Shown one piece after another: positions 1 through 6,333 of a stretch of 8,021 bases of DNA (position 1 is the stretch's first letter; the number at the start of each line of letters is the position of its first letter). The notes below the pieces were generated by a model that had not been told where the DNA came from, made no database searches, and saw nothing but the letters and a program-made list of their open reading frames with translations. The position numbers were made by a program, and so were the translations under genes. The DNA is from Acidobacteriaceae bacterium. Lineage in GTDB: Bacteria > Acidobacteriota > Terriglobia > Terriglobales > Acidobacteriaceae. The stretch is taken from positions 11,429 through 19,449 of the forward strand of contig PLBX01000557.1 in assembly GCA_003135495.1 (NCBI GenBank), in the 5' to 3' direction.

Positions 1-272
1 TCGGCATAGTCCACCGGGCTCGCCGGACTGGCAAAATGGAAAACATAATCCAGTTTTCCCCACTCTCCCCGCTGGCAAACATCCTTCTCTACAAACTCGA
101 ATCGCGCGTCCTTGCGCATATGCTCAATGTTGGCCAAGGACCCAGTCAACAGATTGTCCGCCGCCACAACTGAATAGCCTTCACCGAGCAGTCCATCGCA
201 TAAATGCGACCCTAAAAAGCCTGCCCCTCCAGTCACTAATGCGCGTTTCGTGTTCCTGGGTTCTTTGCTCAA
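1..272 (-). CDS. NAD-dependent sugar-nucleotide epimerase/decarboxylase, N-terminal part (UDP-glucuronate decarboxylase-like)
   Basis: Partial gene: only about 90 N-terminal residues are present and the rest lies beyond the left edge. The translation shows an extended short-chain dehydrogenase Rossmann fold. The NAD-binding glycine motif GGAGFLG is at residues 15-21, an acidic residue that would bind the adenosine ribose is at Asp39 (AADN), and a FHFASPASPVDY segment lies near the visible end. The ASPASP element is typical of UDP-glucuronate decarboxylases (UXS), which make UDP-xylose from UDP-glucuronate in the cytoplasm. The start chosen is TTG at 272, 2 nt after the ugd stop, with GGGAG about 11 nt upstream; it puts the usual short leader before the Rossmann strand. 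The gene upstream makes the UXS substrate, which supports the call. The catalytic Tyr-x-x-x-Lys is not in view, so a dTDP-glucose dehydratase or UDP-glucose epimerase relative cannot be excluded. Confidence 0.8.
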   Translation of the reverse strand, partial: MSKEPRNTKRALVTGGAGFLGSHLCDGLLGEGYSVVAADNLLTGSLANIEHMRKDARFEFVEKDVCQRGEWGKLDYVFHFASPASPVDYA

Positions 273-274
273 TT

Positions 275-1684
275 TCAGGCACGCTCCCTTTTCTTCAAAC
301 CGGACGCGGTCGTTGATTCCTCCGCCAGAGCCACGGCGCGCCCCACGCTGTAATACGAAAATCCGTGCTCCACCATAACCGCCGGGTCATACAGATTTCG
401 TCCATCCAGAACGATGGGATATTTCACCACCGAGCGCAAGCGGTCCAAGTCAAGGTTTGCGAATTCCTCCCACTCGGTCAAGATGAGCACGGCGTCGGCG
501 CCTTTCGCAGCCTGATACGGGTCAGCGGCGAACTCCACCCCTGAGTTCAGCACTTCTTTCGCTCGTTCCATCGCCGCCGGGTCATAAGCGGAAATGTGAC
601 ATCCCTCACGCAATAGTTCTTGCACCATCAGTAATGCGGGCGATTCCCGAATGTCATCCGTTCCACCTTTAAAAGCAAGGCCCAGCACGCCAAGGCGCTT
701 GCCGCGAAATGTCCATAACACGCTACGAACCTTGCGCAAGAAGCGATGCCGCTGCTCCTCGTTAATTCGAATCACTTCATCAAGCAAGCGAAAATCGTAG
801 CCATTTTCTTTTGCGACGGCCCGGAACGCCATCAGATCTTTCGGAAAGCACGACCCGCCATAACCGATACCCGGATTCATAAATCGCGGTCCAATCCTGG
901 TATCGGTTCCAATCCCGTCTTTCACCTGCTCCACATTCGCGCCCACGGATTCGCAAATCGACGCCACCGCGTTCATGAAAGAAATCTTCATTGCCAGAAA
1001 TGCGTTGGACGCATGTTTGATCAATTCCGCGCTCTTGGTACTGGTGATAATCAAGCGTGGCGGAACTTTGGCGGCCTCCGGGCGCGGAATCGCGTCCGCC
1101 CGGCCGTAATACCATTCACTCGTCAGCGGCCCGTAAAGCTCTCGCATTACCTCCGCGGCGCGTTCGGTCTCTACCCCAACGACAATGCGGTCGGGATAGA
1201 GAAAATCTGTTACCGCCGTCCCCTCGCGCAGAAATTCCGGATTCGACGCCACATCGAATTGCGCGGGATCGGCCCCGTTGCGAGTAATGATCGTCCGAAT
1301 CCACTGGCTGGTGTAAACCGGAACCGTACTTTTCTCCACTACTACCTTGTAGCCGTTGATGCCCGCCGAAATTTCGTGTGCCACCGATTCCACGTAAGAT
1401 AAATCGGCGTCTCCGCTCTCCGTGGGCGGCGTGCCGACCGCTATGAAAACTGCGTCGCTTTCCCGCGTCGCCGCCAGCAGGTCGCCGGAAAATTTTATGC
1501 GCTCGCCACGATGGCGCTCCAGCAGCTCAGGAAGAAACTTTTCATGAATTGGCACTTCGCCATTTCTGAGTGCCGCAAGCTTATTCTCGTCATTGTCGAC
1601 GAGAATAACCTCGTGTCCCAGGTCCGCAAAACAGGCTCCTGACACCAAACCCACATACCCCGAACCAACTACTGCAACGCGCAT
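275..1684 (-). CDS. ugd: UDP-glucose 6-dehydrogenase
   Basis: Oxidises UDP-glucose to UDP-glucuronate with two NAD+, in the cytoplasm, supplying precursors for surface polysaccharide. The 469-residue product is near full family length and carries the expected motifs in order. These are the N-terminal Rossmann motif GSGYVGL at 7-13, VGTPP at 83-87, KSTVP at 118-122, SNPEFLREG at 147-155, the Lys223/Asn227 helix (LIKHASNAFLAMK), the catalytic loop GYGGSCFPKD with Cys279, and the C-terminal domain signature FKGGTDDIRES at 338-348. A stretch of about 20 residues rich in Pro, Arg and Tyr around 191-210 lies before the catalytic Lys helix and looks like a lineage-specific loop. The ATG start has AAGGAAG 7 nt upstream (1692-1698). 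It is the first visible gene of a minus-strand operon; the next gene starts 2 nt after its stop, suggesting translational coupling. Confidence 0.96.
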   Translation of the reverse strand: MRVAVVGSGYVGLVSGACFADLGHEVILVDNDENKLAALRNGEVPIHEKFLPELLERHRGERIKFSGDLLAATRESDAVFIAVGTPPTESGDADLSYVESVAHEISAGINGYKVVVEKSTVPVYTSQWIRTIITRNGADPAQFDVASNPEFLREGTAVTDFLYPDRIVVGVETERAAEVMRELYGPLTSEWYYGRADAIPRPEAAKVPPRLIITSTKSAELIKHASNAFLAMKISFMNAVASICESVGANVEQVKDGIGTDTRIGPRFMNPGIGYGGSCFPKDLMAFRAVAKENGYDFRLLDEVIRINEEQRHRFLRKVRSVLWTFRGKRLGVLGLAFKGGTDDIRESPALLMVQELLREGCHISAYDPAAMERAKEVLNSGVEFAADPYQAAKGADAVLILTEWEEFANLDLDRLRSVVKYPIVLDGRNLYDPAVMVEHGFSYYSVGRAVALAEESTTASGLKKRERA

Positions 1685-1996
1685 AGCGAGGCTTCCTTAT
1701 AGTTGTTAATTTGTGAATGCCACCGGCTCGTCGGTGTGCACACCACAACTGTAGCAGTTTCTCGTATAGGAAAAGCAACCGGAGTATCATCCCCGTAAAT
1801 AAAATCCCAAGAACGGGAAATCAGATCTCACAATGCACGGTGATGCCGATCACCCGGATTTCGCCCGGTATGGCACTCGGTTAATCGTCACTCCTTGTCC
1901 CGGTAGTAACTGCTTTCGTCGATTTGTCTTCCGCCAGCAGATTCTTACCCCTGTAAAATACTTCAAGATATTGCCCGCCTATCCCGGAGAATCGAT
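1685..1996. promoter_or_regulatory. Divergent intergenic region between ugd and the TonB-dependent receptor
   Basis: This 312-base stretch has no convincing gene and must hold the promoters and leaders of both divergent genes. Visible elements are the ugd Shine-Dalgarno (1692-1698, minus strand), a small inverted repeat CACCG/CGGTG (1721-1725 and 1732-1736), and a perfect 12-base palindrome overlapping it (1733-1744). A -10-like TAAAAT at 1954-1959 faces the receptor, but no good -35 sits at 16-18 bases from it. The receptor Shine-Dalgarno is at 1986-1989. I found no clear promoter for ugd on the minus strand. A short open frame at 1833-2027 has no supporting features and is not called. Confidence 0.5.
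1733..1744. repeat. Perfect 12-bp palindrome in the ugd leader
   Basis: GGTGTGCACACC is a perfect inverted repeat with no spacer, 49 bases upstream of the ugd start codon. Its left arm also belongs to a second, alternative inverted repeat (CACCG at 1721-1725 with CGGTG at 1732-1736). Its size and place fit a dimeric repressor site or a small leader hairpin, but no known regulator is recognised, and a chance palindrome is possible. Confidence 0.35.
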
Positions 1997-1999
1997 CTG
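1986..1999 (+). promoter_or_regulatory. Ribosome binding site and CTG start of the TonB-dependent receptor
   Basis: GGAG at 1986-1989 sits 7 nt before a CTG at 1997-1999 in the receptor frame. The frame is open from 1910, after a TAA at 1907-1909. Between that stop and TTG at 2117 it contains no ATG, GTG or TTG. Starting at 2117 would delete the whole signal peptide, so the CTG is preferred. ATT at 1970 is the main alternative and lacks a comparable Shine-Dalgarno. Confidence 0.55.
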
Positions 2000-4375
2000 C
2001 GCCGTCTCGCCGCCAACGTCGTCCTAAGCAACGTTCTAAGCACCGCCGTCCTAAGCAGCGCCGTCCTCCTGCTGCTTTGTTCGTCGCTCCTGCGCGCGCA
2101 GGACCGCACGGGAGAGTTGCGCCTGGCAGTCACTGACTCCGACGGCGCCGCTCTCGCTTCCCATGGCGTTCTGGTCAGCCAGGCCAGTCATTTCGGACTG
2201 GCATTCGATACCGCTTTCACCGGCGAATACATCGTCAAAGAATTGCCCGTTGGCACATACCATCTTACGGTCGAACACGCCGGATTCGCCCCCTACAATT
2301 CGTTAGTGGAGATACGTTCGCGGTTGCCGCAAAAAATTGCAGTCACGCTTTCAGTCGCCGGAGTTGCGCAGAGTGTCGCGGTAACTGATTCCGACACCCT
2401 GCTCGATATCTCCAATTCCGGCAATGTTTATCAACTTGGCGCTCCAACACTTCGCGATTGGGCGGCGGCAACTCCCGGCCGCCAGGGGATCGACGTCGTT
2501 CAGTCGCTTCCGGGATGGGTGCTTGAGGCGAATGGCGTTCTTCATCCGCGTGCTTCCGAATATGATACGCAGTACGTCGTCGACGGAATCCCAGTCCTCA
2601 ACAACCGGTCGCCAACCTTCTCCCCCTCCGCTGATATTGACAACGTGCAATCGGTCAAGACTTATACCTCAGGTATTCCCGCAGAATTTGGGCGCAAAAT
2701 TGGCGGTGTGATCGAAACCGTGACCGACCGCAATCCTGCACGGGGTTTCCACGGCACCGCTATCCTCGGCGGGGGAAGCTTCAACACCGAGGATGCCTCC
2801 CTTAACGGCAGTTATTTCGATGGCCGCAATGTCTTCGGACTTTCCATGAACACGGCCCGCACCGATCGCTTTCTCGATCCCCCAGTTCTCGAAAATTTTA
2901 CGAACAGCGCGACCCTGGCCGGAATTAAGGGCACCTTCGAGCGCGATTTAACTACCAAAGACCGTCTTCGGCTGTCGCTCAATTTCGATCGTGCTGGATT
3001 TGAAGTGCCGAACGAACTCGTGCAGCAGGAAAACGCGCAACGTGAGGATCGCAGCAATCAGGAGATTTCAGGCCAGGTCTCCTATCAGCACATTTTTTCC
3101 GCGAACGTTCTGGGAACGGTCCAGGGCCGTGTCCGCGATGACGAAGCTAATCTTGTCTCCAACGCAAACTCAACTCCCATTCAGCCCTTTCAGGATCGCG
3201 GCTTCCGCGAGGGCTATCTGAGCGCCAATATGGCCGCGAGCACTCATCACCACGAGATCAAAGCGGGAGCCGATACTATTTACAGTTTGGTGCACGAGCA
3301 ATTTTCGTATCACATTACTGCTACTCAGATTAACGGCCAGCCGATCTTCGATCCGACCACGCCACTCAATTTTTTCTTCCACCAATCCGCCGACGATCGC
3401 GAGCAGGCATTTTTTGTGCAGGACAATGCACACTTCGGCAACCTCAATCTGAGCGCAGGAATTCGCTTCGACCATTACAGCGTTCGCGTCACTGATTCCG
3501 CCTGGAGTCCCCGCCTCGGATTTGCCTGGTATGTCCCGAAACTCGGCATCGTATTTCGCGGATCCTATGACCGGGCGTTCGGCACTCCTGCGATCGAGAA
3601 CCTGCTCTTGAGTACTTCGGCCCAGGTTAGAACTTTAAATAGCACCACATCGCAACTTACTCTCCGGCCATCTCGCGCTAATTACTACGAGTTAGGCGCG
3701 ACGAAAGAGCTTTTTCAAAAAGCGCACCTCTCTGCCAATGTTTTAAGGCGCGATATCCGCAACTTCGCCGATGACAATGTTCTGCTCGACACCGGCGTCA
3801 GCTTTCCCATAGCGTTGAGCTCCGCTCACATTTACGGAACTGAAAGCCAGCTTGCTTTGCCGCAGTGGGGGCCGGTTTCGGGATGGCTCAATTATTCTTA
3901 TATGGTTGCATCCGCGCGCCTGCCCGTCGTTGGAGGGCTCTTTCTCGGCGAAGACGTTTCGCAACTCCTCAATTCCAACGAACGCATCTGGGTTTCGCAA
4001 GACCAGCGCCATACCCTTCACGGACAGCTCCGTTACCAGCCTTGGGCGCGCTTTTGGGTTTCTGCCGGTGCGTCCTACGGAACCGGCCTTCCAGTCGAAT
4101 TGAACGGCGAGTCGACGCAAACCCTAATCGAAGAGTTTGGGCAGGCTGTGGCGGATCGCGTCAACTTGAGCGAGGGGCGCGTGCGTCCATCGCTGTCGGT
4201 CGACGTTTCATCTGCAGTCGAACTCTACAAGAAGGAATCGCGCGCGATACGTCTGCAAGGCGACATCCGCAATCTCAACGACCGGCTCAACCTGATTGAT
4301 TTCGCCAGTGTTTTCTCAGGCACTGCCGTCGGCACTCCGCGTACTTTTTCACTTCGGCTCAGATTCGACTATTAG
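1997..4375 (+). CDS. TonB-dependent outer-membrane receptor with N-terminal carboxypeptidase-regulatory-like domain
   Basis: Outer-membrane transporter expected to import an unknown ligand using TonB energy. From the CTG start the product is 792 residues: a signal peptide (two Arg, then a long Val/Leu/Ser core, likely cut after Ala34 before QDRTG), and a beta-sandwich carboxypeptidase-regulatory-like domain at about 36-124 containing GEYIVKELPVGTYHLTVEHAG. A possible TonB box QSVAVTDSD follows at 125-133. Next come a plug domain at about 165-245 (YVVDGIPVLNN; NVQSVKTYTSGIPAEFGRKIGGVIE) and a 22-strand-type barrel to the end. The last residue is Tyr after alternating strand residues (SLRLRFDY), the usual outer-membrane barrel signal. 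It is shorter than the 1000-1200-residue receptors common in Acidobacteriota. The downstream gene encodes a TonB-like energiser on the same strand. The ligand cannot be read from sequence: no sugar-, siderophore- or cobalamin-specific neighbour is in view. Confidence 0.9.
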   Translation: MRRLAANVVLSNVLSTAVLSSAVLLLLCSSLLRAQDRTGELRLAVTDSDGAALASHGVLVSQASHFGLAFDTAFTGEYIVKELPVGTYHLTVEHAGFAPYNSLVEIRSRLPQKIAVTLSVAGVAQSVAVTDSDTLLDISNSGNVYQLGAPTLRDWAAATPGRQGIDVVQSLPGWVLEANGVLHPRASEYDTQYVVDGIPVLNNRSPTFSPSADIDNVQSVKTYTSGIPAEFGRKIGGVIETVTDRNPARGFHGTAILGGGSFNTEDASLNGSYFDGRNVFGLSMNTARTDRFLDPPVLENFTNSATLAGIKGTFERDLTTKDRLRLSLNFDRAGFEVPNELVQQENAQREDRSNQEISGQVSYQHIFSANVLGTVQGRVRDDEANLVSNANSTPIQPFQDRGFREGYLSANMAASTHHHEIKAGADTIYSLVHEQFSYHITATQINGQPIFDPTTPLNFFFHQSADDREQAFFVQDNAHFGNLNLSAGIRFDHYSVRVTDSAWSPRLGFAWYVPKLGIVFRGSYDRAFGTPAIENLLLSTSAQVRTLNSTTSQLTLRPSRANYYELGATKELFQKAHLSANVLRRDIRNFADDNVLLDTGVSFPIALSSAHIYGTESQLALPQWGPVSGWLNYSYMVASARLPVVGGLFLGEDVSQLLNSNERIWVSQDQRHTLHGQLRYQPWARFWVSAGASYGTGLPVELNGESTQTLIEEFGQAVADRVNLSEGRVRPSLSVDVSSAVELYKKESRAIRLQGDIRNLNDRLNLIDFASVFSGTAVGTPRTFSLRLRFDY
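2021..2062 (+). repeat. Imperfect 15-bp tandem repeat inside the receptor signal peptide
   Basis: Three consecutive units, GTCCTAAGCAAC (2021), GTTCTAAGCACCGCC (2033) and GTCCTAAGCAGCGCC (2048), are near copies; the first is 3 bases shorter. They encode VLSN, VLSTA and VLSSA, followed by VLLLL. The array forms most of the hydrophobic core of the signal peptide, and unit gain or loss would keep the reading frame. Confidence 0.75.
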
Positions 4376-4640
4376 GGAGTAACTCACTCTTTGAAGTAAG
4401 TGTGGTTTCGCATAGCGTGGGTTTCGCATAGCTCATCGAAGAGCATTGACCACCACGGGCAAAAAGCACGACAAGGCATTCCGGATTTTCCCAAGCGAAC
4501 CACTGAACGCTCGCCAGTTAAAGTCCTTCAAGCCCCTATCCACGCCAGATTCCGATGCCAATTGACTTCGATGGCGTTTCGCGGGAAACTCGCACTGAGC
4601 CCGCGTTTGGACGCACCGTCGCACGTTTACGGAACACGTT
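4376..4640. other. Intergenic region between the receptor and the GAF-TonB gene
   Basis: This stretch of 265 bases has no supported gene; open frames here on both strands look like chance. It holds a near-hairpin just after the receptor stop (ACTCACT at 4382-4388, AGTAAGT at 4395-4401, one mismatch, no T-tract), a 15-16-base tandem repeat (4402-4432) and a weak promoter-like pair upstream of the next gene (TTGACT at 4562-4567, then GAAACT at 4585-4590 with 17-base spacing). The GAF-TonB ribosome site GGAA is at 4631-4634. The lack of a strong terminator leaves read-through from the receptor gene possible. Confidence 0.5.
4402..4432 (+). repeat. Two-copy tandem repeat downstream of the receptor gene
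   Basis: GTGGTTTCGCATAGC (4402-4416) is followed directly by GTGGGTTTCGCATAGC (4417-4432). The two copies differ only by one extra G. It lies 27 bases after the receptor stop codon. Function is unknown; it may be a simple duplication or a paired protein-binding site. Confidence 0.7.
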
Positions 4641-6281
4641 ATGTTCCCGCAATCTATGGCAAGTCCCGAGTTCCGCCCAGAAAATTCGACCCACGAGCTA
4701 GCGGGCACTCTCGAACAGCACCTCCTTGCCGGCTTTCCGTCAGATCTGGCGCTCGATTTAGTTCTTAACGAACTCGTCGTTCGCGCGGCGGAGGCAACCC
4801 GTGCCAGCGGCGCGGCGCTCGCTCTCCGCCGTGGTGATCAGATGGTCTGTCGCGCTGCCACGGGAAAGCTGGCCCCCGGTCTCGGTGTCCCGCTCAATAC
4901 TCGCGACGGGCTCTCCGGCGCCTGCCTCCAGACCCGTCTGCCCCAGCTCGCGGTTGATACTGAGCTGGATTCTCGCGTTGATCGCGAAGCTTCACGCCGC
5001 CTTGGCATCCGTTCCGTTCTCATCGTTCCCGTGTTTCGCATCCACGAGGAAGAGGTTCACACCGCGAACGCCGCAACGAATGGCAACGAAAAAGATGCGG
5101 AGCTGATGGGAGTTATTGAAGTATTTTCCGCCTTCCCGGATGCTTTCTCACAATCTGATCAGAAAGCTCTGCAACGGTTCGCGGAGCAGTGCGCCCATAT
5201 TCGAGTGGTGGCCACCGAACTCAGTTGGCACAAACCTGCGGCCGGCCAGATTTCCGATGACTTCATGCCGCCCCCGCTTCCGCAACCAGATTTCATCCGG
5301 CCTTCTGCTGACCTTGCGGGCGTAGAACCTCTAGCATCAGACGCGTCAATTCTCCCTCCAGCCCCGCCTTGGGGAGACGCCGCAACGTTCGAAACGGCGC
5401 TTTCCAAACCAGCGGCGGAAACTCATTCCCCACCCACATCGAGACCTGCGAATGTCATGCCATCGCGAATTTCACCTGTTCGCTCTCGTTATGAAATCTG
5501 GAGCTTGGCGGTTGGAGGCCTAGCGATTGCCGCCATAGTCGGAGTGAGCTTTTTGATTGGCTCTCGGATCGGATGGCTGCGCCGCGCGACCTATCATGCG
5601 GCCATCTCACAGTCTCCGTCCGCAACTTCTTCAGCCTCACCCACGATAGACGGCGGCGCCGATAGTATGTCAGATCGCCCCTTAAACTCTACGGCGGGCA
5701 GCGCAGCAGAAAAAGCGCCAGAAAAAACCAAGTCAGCGGATAAAACCGCTCAGAAAGCTACCCCAAAATCTGCTGCTCCCGCCGCCAGGGCTGACTCAAA
5801 AGACGAGTTAGTGGTTTACGAAAAGGGCAAAGTAGTCTTTCGCATGAAGGATGCGCCTGCCGATTCTAGCGCGGCTACATCGGCCTCAGGCCAACGCCGT
5901 CCGGTTGCCAATACGAAGGAACATAATGCCGGCGGGCAGGATGCCAACGCCGTAGTGGAAGCGTCGTCTACAACTAGAATCGCTTCGGCCAAAAGCGTAT
6001 GGCTCTCCCCACAGGAGGCCGAACAACGTCTCCTCAGCCGCACCGAGCCTCAGTTTCCGCCCGAAGCCGTAGCCGCCCACCGTACCGGAAACGTAATTCT
6101 TGAAGTGCACGTCGCCGAGGATGGCACAGTCGCCAGTATCCACACTTTAAGCGGAGATCCGGTCCTGGCCAGCGCCGCCACCGAAGCCGTCCGCAGCTGG
6201 CGATACCAGCCTTACCGTCAACACAACCATGCCTCAGAGTTTCAGACCGACGTCACACTCAGTTTTACGTTGCCTAACTGA
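4641..6281 (+). CDS. GAF-domain protein with one membrane helix and a TonB C-terminal domain
   Basis: This 546-residue protein is built as sensor, membrane anchor and energy transducer. Residues about 35-190 read as a GAF domain (ELVVRAAEATRASGAALAL; DGLSGACLQTRLPQLAVD; RSVLIVPVF; GVIEVFS; LQRFAEQCA). A Pro-rich stretch follows at 205-280. One membrane helix at about 286-308 is flanked by Arg on both sides, and an Ala/Lys/Pro-rich linker at about 320-450 resembles the periplasm-spanning part of TonB or TolA. Residues about 455-546 form a TonB C-terminal domain (EPQFPPEAV, GNVILEVHVAEDGTV, AATEAVRSWRYQPY). The GAF domain should be cytoplasmic and the TonB domain periplasmic, where it would contact an outer-membrane receptor such as the one encoded just upstream. 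The start is ATG with GGAA 6 nt upstream; a second in-frame ATG at 4656 is possible. No ExbB or ExbD gene is in view, and the GAF ligand is unknown. Confidence 0.9.
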   Translation: MFPQSMASPEFRPENSTHELAGTLEQHLLAGFPSDLALDLVLNELVVRAAEATRASGAALALRRGDQMVCRAATGKLAPGLGVPLNTRDGLSGACLQTRLPQLAVDTELDSRVDREASRRLGIRSVLIVPVFRIHEEEVHTANAATNGNEKDAELMGVIEVFSAFPDAFSQSDQKALQRFAEQCAHIRVVATELSWHKPAAGQISDDFMPPPLPQPDFIRPSADLAGVEPLASDASILPPAPPWGDAATFETALSKPAAETHSPPTSRPANVMPSRISPVRSRYEIWSLAVGGLAIAAIVGVSFLIGSRIGWLRRATYHAAISQSPSATSSASPTIDGGADSMSDRPLNSTAGSAAEKAPEKTKSADKTAQKATPKSAAPAARADSKDELVVYEKGKVVFRMKDAPADSSAATSASGQRRPVANTKEHNAGGQDANAVVEASSTTRIASAKSVWLSPQEAEQRLLSRTEPQFPPEAVAAHRTGNVILEVHVAEDGTVASIHTLSGDPVLASAATEAVRSWRYQPYRQHNHASEFQTDVTLSFTLPN

Positions 6282-6312
6282 TATAGCGCGACTATAACGT
6301 GTCGCCCGTCAG

Positions 6313-6333
6313 CCTCATTTATCGAGGTTTTTT
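6313..6333 (+). terminator. Weak candidate intrinsic terminator after the GAF-TonB gene
   Basis: CCTC (6313-6316) and GAGG (6324-6327) can form a 4-bp stem with a 7-base loop, followed directly by six T (6328-6333). It begins 32 bases after the GAF-TonB stop and overlaps the end of the converging ABC gene. A second weak inverted repeat, TATAG/CTATA (6282-6286 and 6292-6296), lies just before it. The stem is short, so efficiency is doubtful. Confidence 0.35.

Noticed and set aside
746..1402. Long plus-strand open frame of 218 codons opposite ugd
   Set aside because: It lies wholly antisense to a well-supported ugd gene, has no recognisable domain and is a shadow of its codon pattern.
1979..1999. 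Twin-arginine-like string LSRRIDL upstream of the receptor signal core
   Set aside because: The consensus Phe is replaced by Asp, the string lies mostly before the preferred start, and TonB-dependent receptors are exported unfolded through Sec.
1833..2027. Short plus-strand open frame of 64 codons before the receptor
   Set aside because: It has no good ribosome site, no recognisable motif and overlaps the receptor signal peptide in another frame; it looks like chance.
4382..4401. Hairpin after the receptor stop as a terminator
   Set aside because: The 7-base arms contain a mismatch on the plus strand and no T-tract follows.
4400..4768. Open frames on both strands across the receptor to GAF-TonB gap (plus 4400-4768, minus 4433-4708)
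   Set aside because: No domain, no convincing start context, and both run into the GAF-TonB coding sequence.
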